Positions 8,107 to 16,978 are shown, numbered from the stretch's first letter. The stretch: DNA of 64,000 bases from Levilactobacillus fujinensis (GCF_003946335.1 NZ_RHNX01000001.1:115378-179377); one strand, 5' to 3'. Translations and numbers: made by a program. Notes: generated from the letters alone by a model not told the origin.

Positions 8107-8472
8107 CTATTGTGTTCGATCATGTACATTCTGACTACCAGCGTTCAAGTGAAAGCGTAGGTAATCAATCGCTGCCACCTGGCTTTCACACTGATGAATC
8201 TCGGCCAGCCTTTCCTTTCGTTTGCGCGTCAATAGCCTTAACCGTTGTGCCGTTGTCCGTTGATCCCGCTCGTCAAATTGCAGGTAAGTTGCTACCTCTT
8301 CTGCCGTAAACCCCATCGTGTAAAGTGCCGCAATGGTTTGCAGGTAGACAAGATCAGTGTCGCCGTATTGCCGTTTAGCAGGTCCAGTCTCATCACGCCT
8401 TATCCAGGTATCGTAATCGTTTAAAACTTGATCAGACAACTGATAGGTTGCTTTTATCGTGTGCCGATCCAA
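8107..8472 (-). CDS. MerR-family regulator
   Basis: The 121-aa protein has MerR-type helix order: an atypical N-terminal HTH with IRRDETGPAKRQYGDTDL where MerR proteins have the R-Y wing, then LQTIAALYTMGFTAEEVATYL and a coiled coil ending near residue 110. Its HTH is diverged from the two other MerR proteins in the window. It lies 73 bp upstream of the aldo/keto reductase gene on the same strand and probably responds to the same electrophiles. Confidence 0.8.
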   Translation of the reverse strand: MDRHTIKATYQLSDQVLNDYDTWIRRDETGPAKRQYGDTDLVYLQTIAALYTMGFTAEEVATYLQFDERDQRTTAQRLRLLTRKRKERLAEIHQCESQVAAIDYLRFHLNAGSQNVHDRTQ

Positions 8473-8696
8473 TTGCCCTCACCTCACTAATTTTGTCATC
8501 CCAAAATTTCAGGGTCCTTTCCTCTAAGACTGAACTGTCTCCATAATCATTCATGACGACTGCTTTAGCTTGCATATTGATTACCGCCATCGCATTTCCT
8601 AAGTTGATGACAATAGTGTATCGCCCTTCAGCTGATATGTTAAATGCTTATTTTGACTCATTAGTTATTCATTTCATGTATTTCTTGTAAAACAAA

Positions 8697-8723
8697 AGCC
8701 TGGGACAAAACCCCAGGCTCCTT
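8697..8723 (-). terminator. Terminator hairpin
   Basis: AGCCTGGG acaaaa CCCCAGGCT is followed on the minus strand by TTTTGTTTT. It may stop transcripts from the LysR gene at 8873. The rest of the 400-bp gap (8473-8872) holds the structured repeat at 8754-8862. Confidence 0.65.
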
Positions 8724-8753
8724 TGGTATCTCCGAATTTACAGTGCTGAACCG

Positions 8754-8862
8754 TGGAACAAAAGGCAGCTGACTCCGCTTAAAACTGATAACCAAACAAT
8801 CCAATCCCAGGATTATTCGGTTATCAGCCTTAATGCTCACCAGCTAATCGCCTTTTGTCCCA
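8754..8862. repeat. Structured intergenic repeat A, copy 1
   Basis: This is a 109-bp imperfect palindrome with outer arms ACAAAAGGC / GCCTTTTGT and an inner arm CTGATAACC / GGTTATCAG. It shares the core GACTCCGCTTAA and CAATCC...AGGATTA with a copy at 25741-25855, while the arm sequences differ in a paired way. Confidence 0.7.
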
Positions 8863-8872
8863 TTCTTATCAC

Positions 8873-9748
8873 TTAATTCTTCTGCATCTTCTCTTCCCGT
8901 ACAAATCGAATAAAAGCTGTCGTTACTTGAGCGTGCGGCTGCTGCCCCCGCCAAGCCAACACAGAATTCAACGTCAGCTTGGGCACTAGCGGTACGTAGA
9001 CTAGATGATCAAAGTGTTGATTCAGCTTTAAACAAATTACAACCCCATGGTTTCGCTGCGCGAGCATCGCAGCGTTGTAAACCAGATTGTAGCGGGCCTT
9101 GTTCCCCATTTTAGCCGCATACTCACCGGACCAATTGGCCAACTCATTTTGAACAACCTTATCCAGGATAGTAATCACCGGGGTACCCACGAGATCACCA
9201 GGATGAATCGCCTCATAGGACGCAAACTTAGAATCCTCGTGCGCGAGAATTCCCCACTCTTCTTTAGCTGTCATCCGCACGAAATCATACTTGCCGATTT
9301 CCACAGGCTCAATCAAGAGGCCCAGATCAATTGTCCCCTGTTCAATCCACCCTTTGATATCATCGTTATTACCGCTGTGGAGGGCGAATTTCACTTTCGG
9401 ATGTTCCTGCTGAAACCGGTCGATGAGGTCTGCGACTTCTTCCATACTCTGCAGCTCGCTACACCCAATGGCAATCGTTCCCGCCAATTCCTCAGTCTGC
9501 TGTAATTCCTCGCGTGCACGCTCTAGCATGTTCACCAAATCCTGTGCGCGTTGCCGGAACAAAAGTCCCTCTCTCGTCAAATAGATGCTGTGATTACTGC
9601 GGCGAAACAACTCAACGCCCAGCTCTTCTTCCAAGGATTTTAATTGTCGTGACAAAGTTGGTTGCGTTAAATGAAGCAATGCCGCCGCTCGTGTCACGTT
9701 TTCCTCTCTTGCTGTCATCAAGAAATAGTTCAGTACCCGGACATCCAT
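8873..9748 (-). CDS. LysR-family transcriptional regulator
   Basis: The 291-aa protein has an N-terminal LysR HTH (residues about 15-40: ENVTRAAALLHLTQPTLSRQL) and a periplasmic-binding-like effector domain from about residue 90 (GTIAIGCSELQSM). ATG 9748 is preferred because GGGAAAG lies 11 nt upstream; a GTG three codons earlier is closer to it. It is divergent from the NAD-binding protein gene at 10014 across 265 bp, the standard LysR arrangement, so that gene is the likely target. The inducer is unknown. Confidence 0.92.
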   Translation of the reverse strand: MDVRVLNYFLMTAREENVTRAAALLHLTQPTLSRQLKSLEEELGVELFRRSNHSIYLTREGLLFRQRAQDLVNMLERAREELQQTEELAGTIAIGCSELQSMEEVADLIDRFQQEHPKVKFALHSGNNDDIKGWIEQGTIDLGLLIEPVEIGKYDFVRMTAKEEWGILAHEDSKFASYEAIHPGDLVGTPVITILDKVVQNELANWSGEYAAKMGNKARYNLVYNAAMLAQRNHGVVICLKLNQHFDHLVYVPLVPKLTLNSVLAWRGQQPHAQVTTAFIRFVREEKMQKN

Positions 9749-9822
9749 GACCAACACTTCTTTCCCGTATTTACGCCTTGTCAGCGCTTAAATATTTACA
9801 TTAATTTTATCACAGTTTGATA

Positions 9823-9842
9823 GATATACGTTTTATGTATCG
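9823..9842. promoter_or_regulatory. Possible LysR binding site
   Basis: ATAC-N7-GTAT lies in the LysR/NAD-binding-protein divergent region, near the LysR promoter. It fits the dyad form of LysR boxes but is assigned by position only. Confidence 0.4.
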
Positions 9843-10013
9843 TGAACATGTACGATAAGCATTTTTATTCTCCCGTCGTGGCGCGTATGCTAATCCTTGT
9901 TCTTAAAGGAACGGCAGGCTACCTAGCAATTTTCTTTACGCTAGTCATAGTCGGAACAAACAACGCTGTTAGCAACTTATTTTGCTACTCCCCAACCGAA
10001 AGGAAGTTTTATC

Positions 10014-10652
10014 ATGAAAATTGCTGTCATTGGTGCCTACGGAAAAACCGGGCGGGCACTGATTCAAGAAGCCACGAAACGTGGTCATTCTGTCCTCGCC
10101 ATTGCCCATCGTCAACACGATGACGTCACTTACGACAATCTGCTCATTAAGGATTTAATGGATCTAACCGCGACTGATTTAGCCGGTGTCGAGGCTGTTG
10201 TTGACGCCGTTAGTGCTTGGACACCGGAAACATTTGCCATTCACACCACGGGTCTCTCTCACCTGGCACAGATTCTATCCGGAACTGAGACGCGCTACCT
10301 GAAGGTTGGCGGCGCCGGCACCCTCTACATCAACGCGGATCACACCAAAATGCTGAAGGACCGCGCGGACTATCCAGCCGATTGGTTACCCCTAGCCGAT
10401 GCGTTGGTTGCCAGCTTAAGTCGGTTACGTTCGTACTCCAATTTGGCTTGGACCTACGTCACACCGGCTTTCAACTACGATGCCGATGGGGCAGCCACTG
10501 GCGTTTACCACGTGGACGGCGAAAATTATTTAGCAAAATCTGACGCGGATAGTTACATTAGCTATGCCGACTACGCCACGGGGATGCTGGATATTATCGA
10601 ACAAAACACTTATATTCGCCAACGCATCACCTTGGTTGGTGGCGAAGCGTAG
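10014..10652 (+). CDS. NAD(P)-binding SDR-like oxidoreductase
   Basis: The 212-aa protein starts MKIAVIGAYGKTGRALIQEA, the GxxGxxG nucleotide-binding loop of atypical SDRs (YwnB/NmrA-like). It lacks a classical YxxxK motif, as many proteins of this class do. ATG 10014 has AAAGGAAG 9 nt upstream. It is divergent from the LysR regulator and ended by a strong terminator, so it is a single-gene unit. It may act as a flavin or quinone reductase, or as a redox-sensing protein. Confidence 0.85.
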   Translation: MKIAVIGAYGKTGRALIQEATKRGHSVLAIAHRQHDDVTYDNLLIKDLMDLTATDLAGVEAVVDAVSAWTPETFAIHTTGLSHLAQILSGTETRYLKVGGAGTLYINADHTKMLKDRADYPADWLPLADALVASLSRLRSYSNLAWTYVTPAFNYDADGAATGVYHVDGENYLAKSDADSYISYADYATGMLDIIEQNTYIRQRITLVGGEA

Positions 10653-10655
10653 TCT

Positions 10656-10701
10656 AAAAAATACGGTTGATCCCTGGTTGTTAGGGCTAACCGTATTTTT
10701 T
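10656..10701. terminator. Terminator hairpin
   Basis: AAAAAATACGGTT / AACCGTATTTTTT is a perfect 13-bp stem with A- and T-runs at its ends. It serves the NAD-binding protein gene and the convergent gene at 10797. Confidence 0.9.
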
Positions 10702-10796
10702 AAGCTATTGTCGGATTTTTCAAGAAGCATGACTCATTCACCATAGCCAGAATCGGCTTTGAGACAGTCTCACCTACATCAGTACACAGTGCCACT

Positions 10797-11159
10797 TTAA
10801 TACGTCGTTACCACCGCACTCATAATTTGCCACTGACCATTTATACGTTGAACGTAGAGATCTGTATTCAGTGGCCATTCAGTCTTTGCGCTGCCGTGAA
10901 TACTGGCAACCACACGACTTTGTCCAATGATGTGCCAGCCGTGGCTCGTCTCTCGCAGACTGATCTGATCTTCTACAGAAGAATAATAATGCATCGTTCC
11001 CTGTTGTAATTCCTGTAACCATTCAACCTTGGGCTGCACGTAGCCCGTCATATGCGTCAGCGTAAAATCTGGTGCTAACAACTTGCCTAACCTCACCGTG
11101 TCATCAGCCGCCATCACAGTATTATAGTCACGATAGAGTTTTCGTAATTCCTCATCCAT
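10797..11159 (-). CDS. NTF2-like (SnoaL/DUF4440-type) protein
   Basis: The 120-aa single-domain protein has an NTF2 cone fold: N-terminal helix pair (LRKLYRDYNTVMAADD), then LLAPDFTLTHMTGY and beta strands ending NGQWQIMSAVVTTY. Such proteins bind small hydrophobic ligands or act as isomerases. ATG 11159 has AAGGAGG 9 nt upstream. It is separated by 125 bp from the SDR gene upstream and may be read through from it. No catalytic assignment can be made. Confidence 0.8.
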   Translation of the reverse strand: MDEELRKLYRDYNTVMAADDTVRLGKLLAPDFTLTHMTGYVQPKVEWLQELQQGTMHYYSSVEDQISLRETSHGWHIIGQSRVVASIHGSAKTEWPLNTDLYVQRINGQWQIMSAVVTTY

Positions 11160-11284
11160 CTTCGGAATCCTCCTTCAGTTAACAATGTCTCATTAGTTAC
11201 TTCATAAGATCAAAACATCTTATCCACGGTCTTCCACAAAGACACGACCATTTTTTACATACCACGTCATTTAAATCTTAAATA

Positions 11285-12124
11285 CTACTCCCCGGCAGGA
11301 AAGTCCGTTGACGCTGCCAAATCAGTCTGCTGTTTAAAATCAGCAACGCGCTTTTCCAGCGTGGAAATCGTATTCTCAAGCGCTTGAGAACCCAAGACCA
11401 TTCGTAGAGGTGCTGGTTCTTGATCAACACTTTCAACGATTCGACTGGCCATCCGTACCGGGTCTCCGGGAGCAAGACCATTGGCTGGATCAAGCATCTT
11501 TTGGAATGCATGTGCCGGATTACCTTCATAGGCTGGCAAGAAGTTCGCAACCTGCGCACTGCCATAACGGAACTCAGTCCGCGCACCACCAGGCTCAACA
11601 ATCGTGACACCAATGTTAAAACTAGCAACTTCTTGGGCGACGGCTTCCATGAAACCTTCAATCCCAAACTTAGCCGCGTGATACATTGAGTTCCCAGGAA
11701 AGGCTACTTGACCACCGTATGAAGAAATTTGAATCAAGCGTCCATGACCTTGCGCCCGCATACTTGGTAAAATCGCACGGACCATTTGGATTGAGCCCGT
11801 TAAGTCGGTCGCAATAATCTGGTTCACTTCAGCATCGCTTAATTCTTCAGCCGCACCGAACAAGCCATAACCCGCGTTGTTAACCAACACGTCAATTTGA
11901 TAGTTTTGCGTTAATTCATCAACTAAATGATGAATGGCCGCAACATCCGTCACATCCAATGACTTGCTCACAAATGTGTCTGGGTATTGGTTCACTAAGT
12001 CTTGTACCTTAGCTGCATTCCGAACCGTACCAATGACCGTCTTACCTTGTGCCAAAAGTTGTTCCGTCATTGCGTGACCAAAGCCACTGCTAACACCCGT
12101 AATTAACCAAGTTTTATTTTCCAT
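11285..12124 (-). CDS. Classical short-chain dehydrogenase/reductase
   Basis: The 279-aa SDR has TGVSSGFG (residues 9-16, cofactor loop), NNAGYG, the catalytic Ser-Tyr-Lys in the region SSYGGQ...YHAAK, and the long C-terminal segment typical of SDRs with a carboxy extension. ATG 12124 has AAGGAG upstream. It follows the NAD-binding protein gene at 12141 by 16 bp, so both lie under the MerR-type promoter at 12779-12809. It is a likely NADP-dependent carbonyl reductase; the substrate is unknown. Confidence 0.93.
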   Translation of the reverse strand: MENKTWLITGVSSGFGHAMTEQLLAQGKTVIGTVRNAAKVQDLVNQYPDTFVSKSLDVTDVAAIHHLVDELTQNYQIDVLVNNAGYGLFGAAEELSDAEVNQIIATDLTGSIQMVRAILPSMRAQGHGRLIQISSYGGQVAFPGNSMYHAAKFGIEGFMEAVAQEVASFNIGVTIVEPGGARTEFRYGSAQVANFLPAYEGNPAHAFQKMLDPANGLAPGDPVRMASRIVESVDQEPAPLRMVLGSQALENTISTLEKRVADFKQQTDLAASTDFPAGE

Positions 12125-12140
12125 CAGTCTGATCTCCTTT

Positions 12141-12743
12141 TTATTTCCGATTGATTCCCAAACTGTTTCGCGTGCCCATCGTGGTATCGTGGGCTAACCG
12201 GACAACCAAGTCGGCAATACTCTTACGTGAGACATCGTGCCCACCGAATGGTTCGCCTTTTTCTGTCACTTCATAATCCGTATCAGTGCCATTATCAAAC
12301 CAACCTGGCCGAATCACCGTGTAGTTTAAATCTGAAGCTTCGACGACATCGGCAGCATTCCGATACCCTTGTAACATAGGATTTTCTGCAAGGTTCCCGC
12401 CACCGACACTAGCTGGAATTTCATTATAAATACCCATTGAGGCAACGAACAATAGTCGTTTAACATCTGCCTGATCCATGGCCGTCACTAAACTCTTGGC
12501 CATCCCCGCTAAGTTACCACTCAAAGCAGCAAAAACCACGTCTTGATCAGCCAAGGCTTCCTGTAGAGCAGCACTGTCAGTCACACTACCGGTAATTGCC
12601 CGTTCACGGTCAGCACGCAACTGCCCCAAGCGGCCAGTATTCCGTGCCATTAACGTTAACTGATCATCCGTATTAGCCAGAAAATACCGCCGAGTCACGC
12701 TACCCACAGAACCCGTTGCTCCAATAATTAAAACGTTTGTCAT
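12141..12743 (-). CDS. NAD(P)H-binding atypical SDR (SDR_a5-like)
   Basis: The 200-aa protein starts MTNVLIIGATGSVGSVTRRY with a GxxGxxG loop. A conserved C-terminal part (YEVTEKGEPFGGHDVSRKS) is shared with the proteins at 28464 and 35363, so these three are paralogues. ATG 12743 has GGAG about 11 nt upstream; an ATG seven codons earlier is inferior. It is the first gene after the MerR-type promoter. The family includes quinone and flavin reductases. Confidence 0.88.
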   Translation of the reverse strand: MTNVLIIGATGSVGSVTRRYFLANTDDQLTLMARNTGRLGQLRADRERAITGSVTDSAALQEALADQDVVFAALSGNLAGMAKSLVTAMDQADVKRLLFVASMGIYNEIPASVGGGNLAENPMLQGYRNAADVVEASDLNYTVIRPGWFDNGTDTDYEVTEKGEPFGGHDVSRKSIADLVVRLAHDTTMGTRNSLGINRK

Positions 12744-12778
12744 AATGAAATTTCTCCACTTCATCTTTGAATAGCCTT

Positions 12779-12809
12779 AGTCTACAACCTTGAAGTAACT
12801 GCAAGGCAA
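12779..12809 (-). promoter_or_regulatory. MerR-type promoter for the 12743/12124 SDR operon
   Basis: On the minus strand TTGCCT (12804-12809), a 19-bp spacer and TAGACT (12779-12784). The spacer holds the dyad CTTGCAGTTACTTCAAG-like sequence. The elongated 19-bp spacing is diagnostic for MerR-activated promoters. Confidence 0.85.
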
Positions 12810-12871
12810 GTACACTGACAAAATAAATTTCAATTTTTCAATCTCTAAGATTCAGTACCAGTCGCCGCGCG

Positions 12872-13213
12872 TTATTCAATCAACGTTAGCTCTAAGCTGT
12901 CCGTTTTCTTCTGCAAAATTGGTAAAAACTCAGTCGGGAAACTACCTAGTCGGCTAACTTGGTACGGCGAAATATCTTGATCACCAAAATTCAATGAAAA
13001 GGCCTGCCAATCCTGGAAAAAGTAAATACCACCAGCTGCTACCTTTCCGGTTAAATCCGCCGAGTAGTCAATGGTCGTTGGCAATTGGCCAAAATATTCA
13101 TGACCCCCATTTAACTTAAAAGTCAGGGTTAAAGGCAATTTCAGTAGCACCTGCTTTTCAAAATCCGGGTTAACCACCAGTGGAAAGCTCTCTTCTTGAT
13201 AACGTAATTTCAT
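12872..13213 (-). CDS. Cyclophilin-like fold protein
   Basis: The 113-aa protein contains TTIDYSADLTGKVAAGGIYF, then WQAFSLNFGDQDISPYQVSRLG. This is the pattern of the cyclophilin_like2 family (sheet with G-D-I followed by an L-G turn), seen often near aldo/keto reductases and flavodoxins in Firmicutes. ATG 13213 has AGGCGGTG 6 nt upstream; the earlier GTG lies within that site. It has its own MerR-type promoter (13245-13275). The role is unknown, perhaps redox or electrophile binding. Confidence 0.75.
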   Translation of the reverse strand: MKLRYQEESFPLVVNPDFEKQVLLKLPLTLTFKLNGGHEYFGQLPTTIDYSADLTGKVAAGGIYFFQDWQAFSLNFGDQDISPYQVSRLGSFPTEFLPILQKKTDSLELTLIE

Positions 13214-13244
13214 ACAAATCACCGCCTATCAGTTAATATAGCTC

Positions 13245-13275
13245 ATCTTACCGCCTTGAAGTTACTGCAAGGCAA
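13245..13275 (-). promoter_or_regulatory. MerR-type promoter for the cyclophilin-like gene
   Basis: On the minus strand TTGCCT (13270-13275), a 19-bp spacer with CTTGCAGTAACTTCAAG, and TAAGAT (13245-13250). Confidence 0.85.
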
Positions 13276-13465
13276 GACCTTTTACAATTTTTTTCACCTT
13301 TCACAATACCAATCGCGAAAAGCAACGCAATCACAGCAAAAACCGACATCCATACTAAAGATTGGTTATATGAACGAGCTGACAATTTCGGCCCAGTAAC
13401 CATCCTCACCATTGATCAGCGTTGCTCCCTGGACGCCCATTCGGCGTTTAACCCTCGGCTGATTG

Positions 13466-15049
13466 CTAAACCAACCGACTATAGGGATCCACTACCAATG
13501 CTTCAGCCATCAAAACTTCCGTATAAATATCGTGGAGTAAGCTCACATCAACCACATGCTGTCGTGCTTGTTCGGCCAGAAAAGCCCGTTCACTAGCAAA
13601 GGCCTGCATCATTGCCCAGCGCTGATCACGGCTTTGCAAAATACTGACCGCCTCATGATGATTGGTAATCCCACGCCAGCGTCGTAAGAACAACGGTAAT
13701 GGATTGGTCTTATTTTGATCCTGCAGGTCATAAATGACCGTTACTTTGATTTCCGAATTGAGTTGCAATTTCTCTACACGCGCAATCCCCACAGCGGTCA
13801 TTTGCTCACGAATTTGGGCCAAGAGGACGGGTTTGCTGAGCACATCACCGTCTCGAGGTAAGAGCCATTTGAACACTAACGTAGGTACCAACATGCTGGC
13901 AATAATGACCACAGTTTCTACTAAAATAACCTGTTGGAATTGTGTCGTCGGTATTAAACCCGTAATCGAGAAGGTCATGGCCAAGGTCACTGTTCCGTGA
14001 ACACCGCCGAACGCAAAGAGCCAGCTATCCTTGACCTGCTTGCCGGCAACAAAAAAGTAGGCATAGATGAATCGGCTGACCAACAAGAACCCATAAATAG
14101 CCAATCCCAGCCAAAACCAATTCAGTGAAACGACCATCTGTTGGTGCTGTTCCCGCACGATTCGCTCTAAACTAATGCCCAGAATCACGAAGACACCACC
14201 ATTTAGAATCTCTACTACAAAATTCATTAATTCCGTCCCAAAATACATCTGCCGCGATGCTGTAAATCGACTCCCATTGGCCTCACTGTTATGTACCAGC
14301 CCCGCGACAACCACGGCAATAATGCCGGATACAGCTAATTTTTCCGCAACCAGATAAATAATAACTGGCGTCAACAGGTAGATTAATGTCTGCGAAGAAA
14401 TTACGTTTGCTTCGCTACGAACCAGGGCCTGACGGAAAAGCATTAATCCGAAAGCCAGCACCATGCCGACAATCGCACCACCAACAGCTGAGAATAATAG
14501 TCGGCCAACGTTTTGACCCAAAGATAGCTGACGGGTTTGCCACCACAATAACCCCGCTTGCAATAAAACCAGACCGGTTGCATCGTTAAATAACGACTCC
14601 ATTTTCAGTTGATTGCCGAGACGCGCACTAAACTTTCGACCAGTCACGACGGATTCGAAGGCCGTGGCGTCGGTTGGCGTACTGATTGCTACCATCACTA
14701 AAGCTAGGGGAAAACTTGTTGCTAACGTCCAGTGGATACCTACTGTTGCCACAACAGCTGATCCAATCGCCAGCACAAAGGCCGTGCCCAAGATACTTGA
14801 AAAACCCCTACTAACCTTAAGTATCGGGGTAACCTGCCCCTCAAAAAATAGAAGTGGTGCTAAAATTAAAATCATAAAAATTTCATTTTCAAAGCTTAAT
14901 ACCAACTGGTCCAGTGCTGGTACTAGCCCCACAATAACACCTGCCAACAGCGCTAAGTATGTCTTAGAAATTTGCGGAACCCACTGCGCCACTATGTTAG
15001 CGATTGCTACGGTAACTAACAAAACAAAAGTTGAGGTAAACAGCTCCAT
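13466..15049 (-). CDS. CPA1-family Na+/H+ (cation/proton) antiporter
   Basis: The 527-aa protein has about 12 TM helices in residues 1-400, with the CPA1 motifs FFEGQVTPI, TPTDATAFESV (unwound helix) and FNDATGLVLLQ (ion-binding Asp), then a cytosolic C-terminal region. It exchanges cytosolic Na+ or K+ for protons. ATG 15049 has AGGAGG 9 nt upstream; an ATG 14 codons earlier has none. It is a close paralogue of the antiporter at 31972, also inside the detoxification cluster. It may aid pH control when electrophiles acidify the cytosol. Confidence 0.92.
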   Translation of the reverse strand: MELFTSTFVLLVTVAIANIVAQWVPQISKTYLALLAGVIVGLVPALDQLVLSFENEIFMILILAPLLFFEGQVTPILKVSRGFSSILGTAFVLAIGSAVVATVGIHWTLATSFPLALVMVAISTPTDATAFESVVTGRKFSARLGNQLKMESLFNDATGLVLLQAGLLWWQTRQLSLGQNVGRLLFSAVGGAIVGMVLAFGLMLFRQALVRSEANVISSQTLIYLLTPVIIYLVAEKLAVSGIIAVVVAGLVHNSEANGSRFTASRQMYFGTELMNFVVEILNGGVFVILGISLERIVREQHQQMVVSLNWFWLGLAIYGFLLVSRFIYAYFFVAGKQVKDSWLFAFGGVHGTVTLAMTFSITGLIPTTQFQQVILVETVVIIASMLVPTLVFKWLLPRDGDVLSKPVLLAQIREQMTAVGIARVEKLQLNSEIKVTVIYDLQDQNKTNPLPLFLRRWRGITNHHEAVSILQSRDQRWAMMQAFASERAFLAEQARQHVVDVSLLHDIYTEVLMAEALVVDPYSRLV

Positions 15050-15070
15050 CTTTCCAACCTCCTGATTAGC

Positions 15071-15100
15071 AAAAAGAGTGACCGGTCTCAAATGGTCACC
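15071..15100 (-). promoter_or_regulatory. Leader hairpin of the antiporter gene, possible attenuator
   Basis: On the minus strand GTGACC...GGTCAC is followed by CTCTTTTT and lies just upstream of the ribosome binding site of the antiporter at 15049. The hairpin-plus-T layout could stop transcripts before the gene, so a leader control is possible. Confidence 0.45.
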
Positions 15101-15237
15101 CTGCTATTAATATGCCGGTTTCCTACCACCAGCCGATTCGTTTCTAGAATTAAGCATTTTTTTATAGTAATGACGTATCGTCAAAAAATTCGTAAACAAG
15201 CCCACTAAAAATAGAATAGCATTAACCCGACATCAGG

Positions 15238-15273
15238 CAAAACTGGCACTCTCAGAATTTCCTAGAAAGTGCC
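15238..15273 (-). terminator. Terminator after the acetyltransferase gene
   Basis: GGCACTTTC / GAGAGTGCC (minus strand, allowing G-U) is followed by AGTTTTG. It lies about 75 bp past the stop of the acetyltransferase gene at 15348. Confidence 0.6.
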
Positions 15274-15347
15274 GACCTGGTTAAAATTAGTTGCGCTCAC
15301 ACCCGATAATACTGTCCGTCATTTCGACGCGGGAAAGGTATCAGTAT

Positions 15348-15905
15348 CTACTTCGTATACTTGATTACTTTGGCGGGTACACCAACAGCTACTGCATTGT
15401 CGGGGATGTCTTTGGTAACGACTGCCCCGGTGCCAATAATGGCGTTCTCACCAATCGTCACTCCTGGCGCCACATTGACCCGTGCGCCTAGCCAGGCATT
15501 CTTTTTGATGTGAATTTCTTTCGTGCTAATCATCCGGATATTGTTGGGCTCATGGTTGTCCGTAAATAATCCAACCCCTGGCCCCATCATCACGCCATCA
15601 TCAATCGTAATCGTTCCGACAGACATCATCGTCAGATTATGATTTGCGTAAACATTTTTGCCTAAGTTTACGCGGTTACCACAATCAATATACATTGGTG
15701 GCGTGAAGAAAGTACCATTCTGCATTTGGCCGTGTAACAAATCATTTTCTAGCGCCACAATTTTTTCACGATTACTTGGACGCGTCGCATTAATTTCATA
15801 ACACAAGTCGTTGCACCGATCAATTTCACCATGAACTTCTTTTTGATACTGCGCGTCACGAATATCGATCGTCTTTCCCTGACGGAGATCTTCAAAAATA
15901 GTCAT
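15348..15905 (-). CDS. Maltose/galactoside O-acetyltransferase-like hexapeptide protein
   Basis: The 185-aa protein has an N-terminal Mac domain (residues about 10-60) and a left-handed beta helix of hexapeptide repeats (IDDGVMMGPGVGLFTDNH, then VNVAPGVTIGENAIIGTGA). The catalytic His is probably in FTDNHEP. It transfers an acetyl group from acetyl-CoA to a sugar hydroxyl. Its ATG overlaps the stop codon of the upstream CMD-like gene (TAATG), so the two are coupled and share the MerR-type promoter at 16705-16735. Confidence 0.9.
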   Translation of the reverse strand: MTIFEDLRQGKTIDIRDAQYQKEVHGEIDRCNDLCYEINATRPSNREKIVALENDLLHGQMQNGTFFTPPMYIDCGNRVNLGKNVYANHNLTMMSVGTITIDDGVMMGPGVGLFTDNHEPNNIRMISTKEIHIKKNAWLGARVNVAPGVTIGENAIIGTGAVVTKDIPDNAVAVGVPAKVIKYTK

Positions 15906-16666
15906 TACTGATTCTCCTTTTCTGACATAACTTCGTTGACTAACTTCAATGCGGTCAATGTCCGTGGGTACCCAATGAAAGGCAATAATACCGTGATGAC
16001 ATCCAGTAATTGTTGCTTACTGTTGCCCACGTTTTGATTGGCGCTGATATGGCCGCGAACTTGTGGATCTGCACCACCCATAGAAATTAGCATTGAAAAG
16101 GTCAATAGTTCTCTAGTCTGCTTATCTAACCCAGTCCGAGTGTAGAAATCACCAAAGCAATTATCAGCTAGGAAGGTTGCGAAGTGTTTTTGATTGCTCG
16201 ACGCTGTCGCCAGCATCTGATCAACACTGTCACCCACAATCTGACGAGCAGTAGCTAATCCCTTCTCCGCGCGTGTTTCCGGCGTCGTCGTACTTTGTGG
16301 TTCTACTGGTAATTGCATACCTTTAGCCTGAAAAACGTCATTAGTGCCATACAAAAAATCAAAAACTTTTCCCAGTCCAGCGTAAGGAACCGCTTGATAC
16401 ACAATTTCTTTAATCTCAATCGGCGTTACGCCAACATTTAAGGCGGCCGTCACCATTGCTTTGTATTCATTCAGGCACTGCATGGCGATTAAGGATGCCA
16501 GCGTCACTTTCAACCGGAGCTTCGTTTCCAGGTGGCTGTGCTGTAAGACCTCATCAAACGCAAAATTATCAAAGAGATCGATAAATTCTGGATCGGTCTG
16601 TTTTAACGTTGACTTGTGATTAGGGAACATCTCATCATGATTCTGTTGCGCAATTTTATTAGGCAT
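15905..16666 (-). CDS. Two-domain carboxymuconolactone decarboxylase-family protein
   Basis: The 253-aa protein holds two CMD domains: residues about 40-115 (KLRLKVTLASLIAMQCLNEY ... EIKEIVYQAVPYAGLGKV) and 165-245 (TRELLTFSMLISMGGADPQV ... LLDVITVLLPFIGYPRTL). Neither has the CxxC pair of AhpD peroxidases, so thiol peroxidase activity is unlikely. ATG 16666 has AAAGGAAG 8 nt upstream. It is the first gene under the MerR-type promoter at 16705. The role is probably metabolism or binding of a lactone or quinone-like compound. Confidence 0.88.
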   Translation of the reverse strand: MPNKIAQQNHDEMFPNHKSTLKQTDPEFIDLFDNFAFDEVLQHSHLETKLRLKVTLASLIAMQCLNEYKAMVTAALNVGVTPIEIKEIVYQAVPYAGLGKVFDFLYGTNDVFQAKGMQLPVEPQSTTTPETRAEKGLATARQIVGDSVDQMLATASSNQKHFATFLADNCFGDFYTRTGLDKQTRELLTFSMLISMGGADPQVRGHISANQNVGNSKQQLLDVITVLLPFIGYPRTLTALKLVNEVMSEKENQ

Positions 16667-16704
16667 CAAATAGCTTCCTTTCCGATTTCTCGTTCAATAG
16701 AATC

Positions 16705-16735
16705 AGAATAGTCCCTTGCAGTTACTTCAAGGCAA
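16705..16735 (-). promoter_or_regulatory. MerR-type promoter for the CMD/acetyltransferase operon
   Basis: On the minus strand TTGCCT (16730-16735), a 19-bp spacer with CTTGAAGTAACTGCAAG, and TATTCT (16705-16710). Confidence 0.85.
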
Positions 16736-16751
16736 GACTTTTTTTAAATTT

Positions 16752-16835
16752 GCTCCAAAAGAAAAGACGCCCCATAAGAATGGCGTCAACTCAACGATCT
16801 TATTCACTTTTCCGAAAAAGAATGCGCCCCCCGAG
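16752..16835 (-). repeat. Partial duplicate of the tRNA-Arg 3' end and its downstream flank (att-like)
   Basis: This copies 36480-36565. The last 35 bp (16801-16835) are identical to 36531-36565, and the remaining about 50 bp are similar. The identical part includes 13 bp of the tRNA-Arg 3' end, and the copy breaks off inside the T-stem sequence at 16836. It has the same orientation as the tRNA region. That is what integration into a tRNA 3' end leaves behind. Apart from the promoter, the possible integrase tail and the hairpin, the 373-bp gap holds nothing else recognised. Confidence 0.75.
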
Positions 16836-16935
16836 GCCTCTACGCCACTCTCTAGGCATCCCCAGAGGTAACCAGAAGCCGCTAGTTCCCCGCATTCTTT
16901 GAGAATCGTCGGCCATTCGGAACCAGCAACCAGTT

Positions 16936-16974
16936 TCAACCTGTCACCAGACTGTCACCAATTTCATGCACGGG
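16936..16974 (-). pseudogene. Possible integrase C-terminal remnant
   Basis: On the minus strand the frame ends VHEIGDSLVTG-stop. A GD.LVT ending is typical of tyrosine recombinases of lactobacillar phages and islands. It lies about 100 bp before the att-like duplicate, the usual distance from an int stop codon to its attachment core. Only about a dozen residues support this, so it is tentative. Confidence 0.3.
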
Positions 16975-16978
16975 CGAT

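Noticed and set aside
9842..10123. 93-aa plus-strand frame before the NAD-binding protein gene
   Set aside because: Overlaps the true gene out of frame and covers the LysR control region; no ribosome binding site.
16727..16939. 70-aa minus-strand frame
   Set aside because: It runs across the att-like duplicate and its hairpin; low-complexity product, no ribosome binding site, no family.
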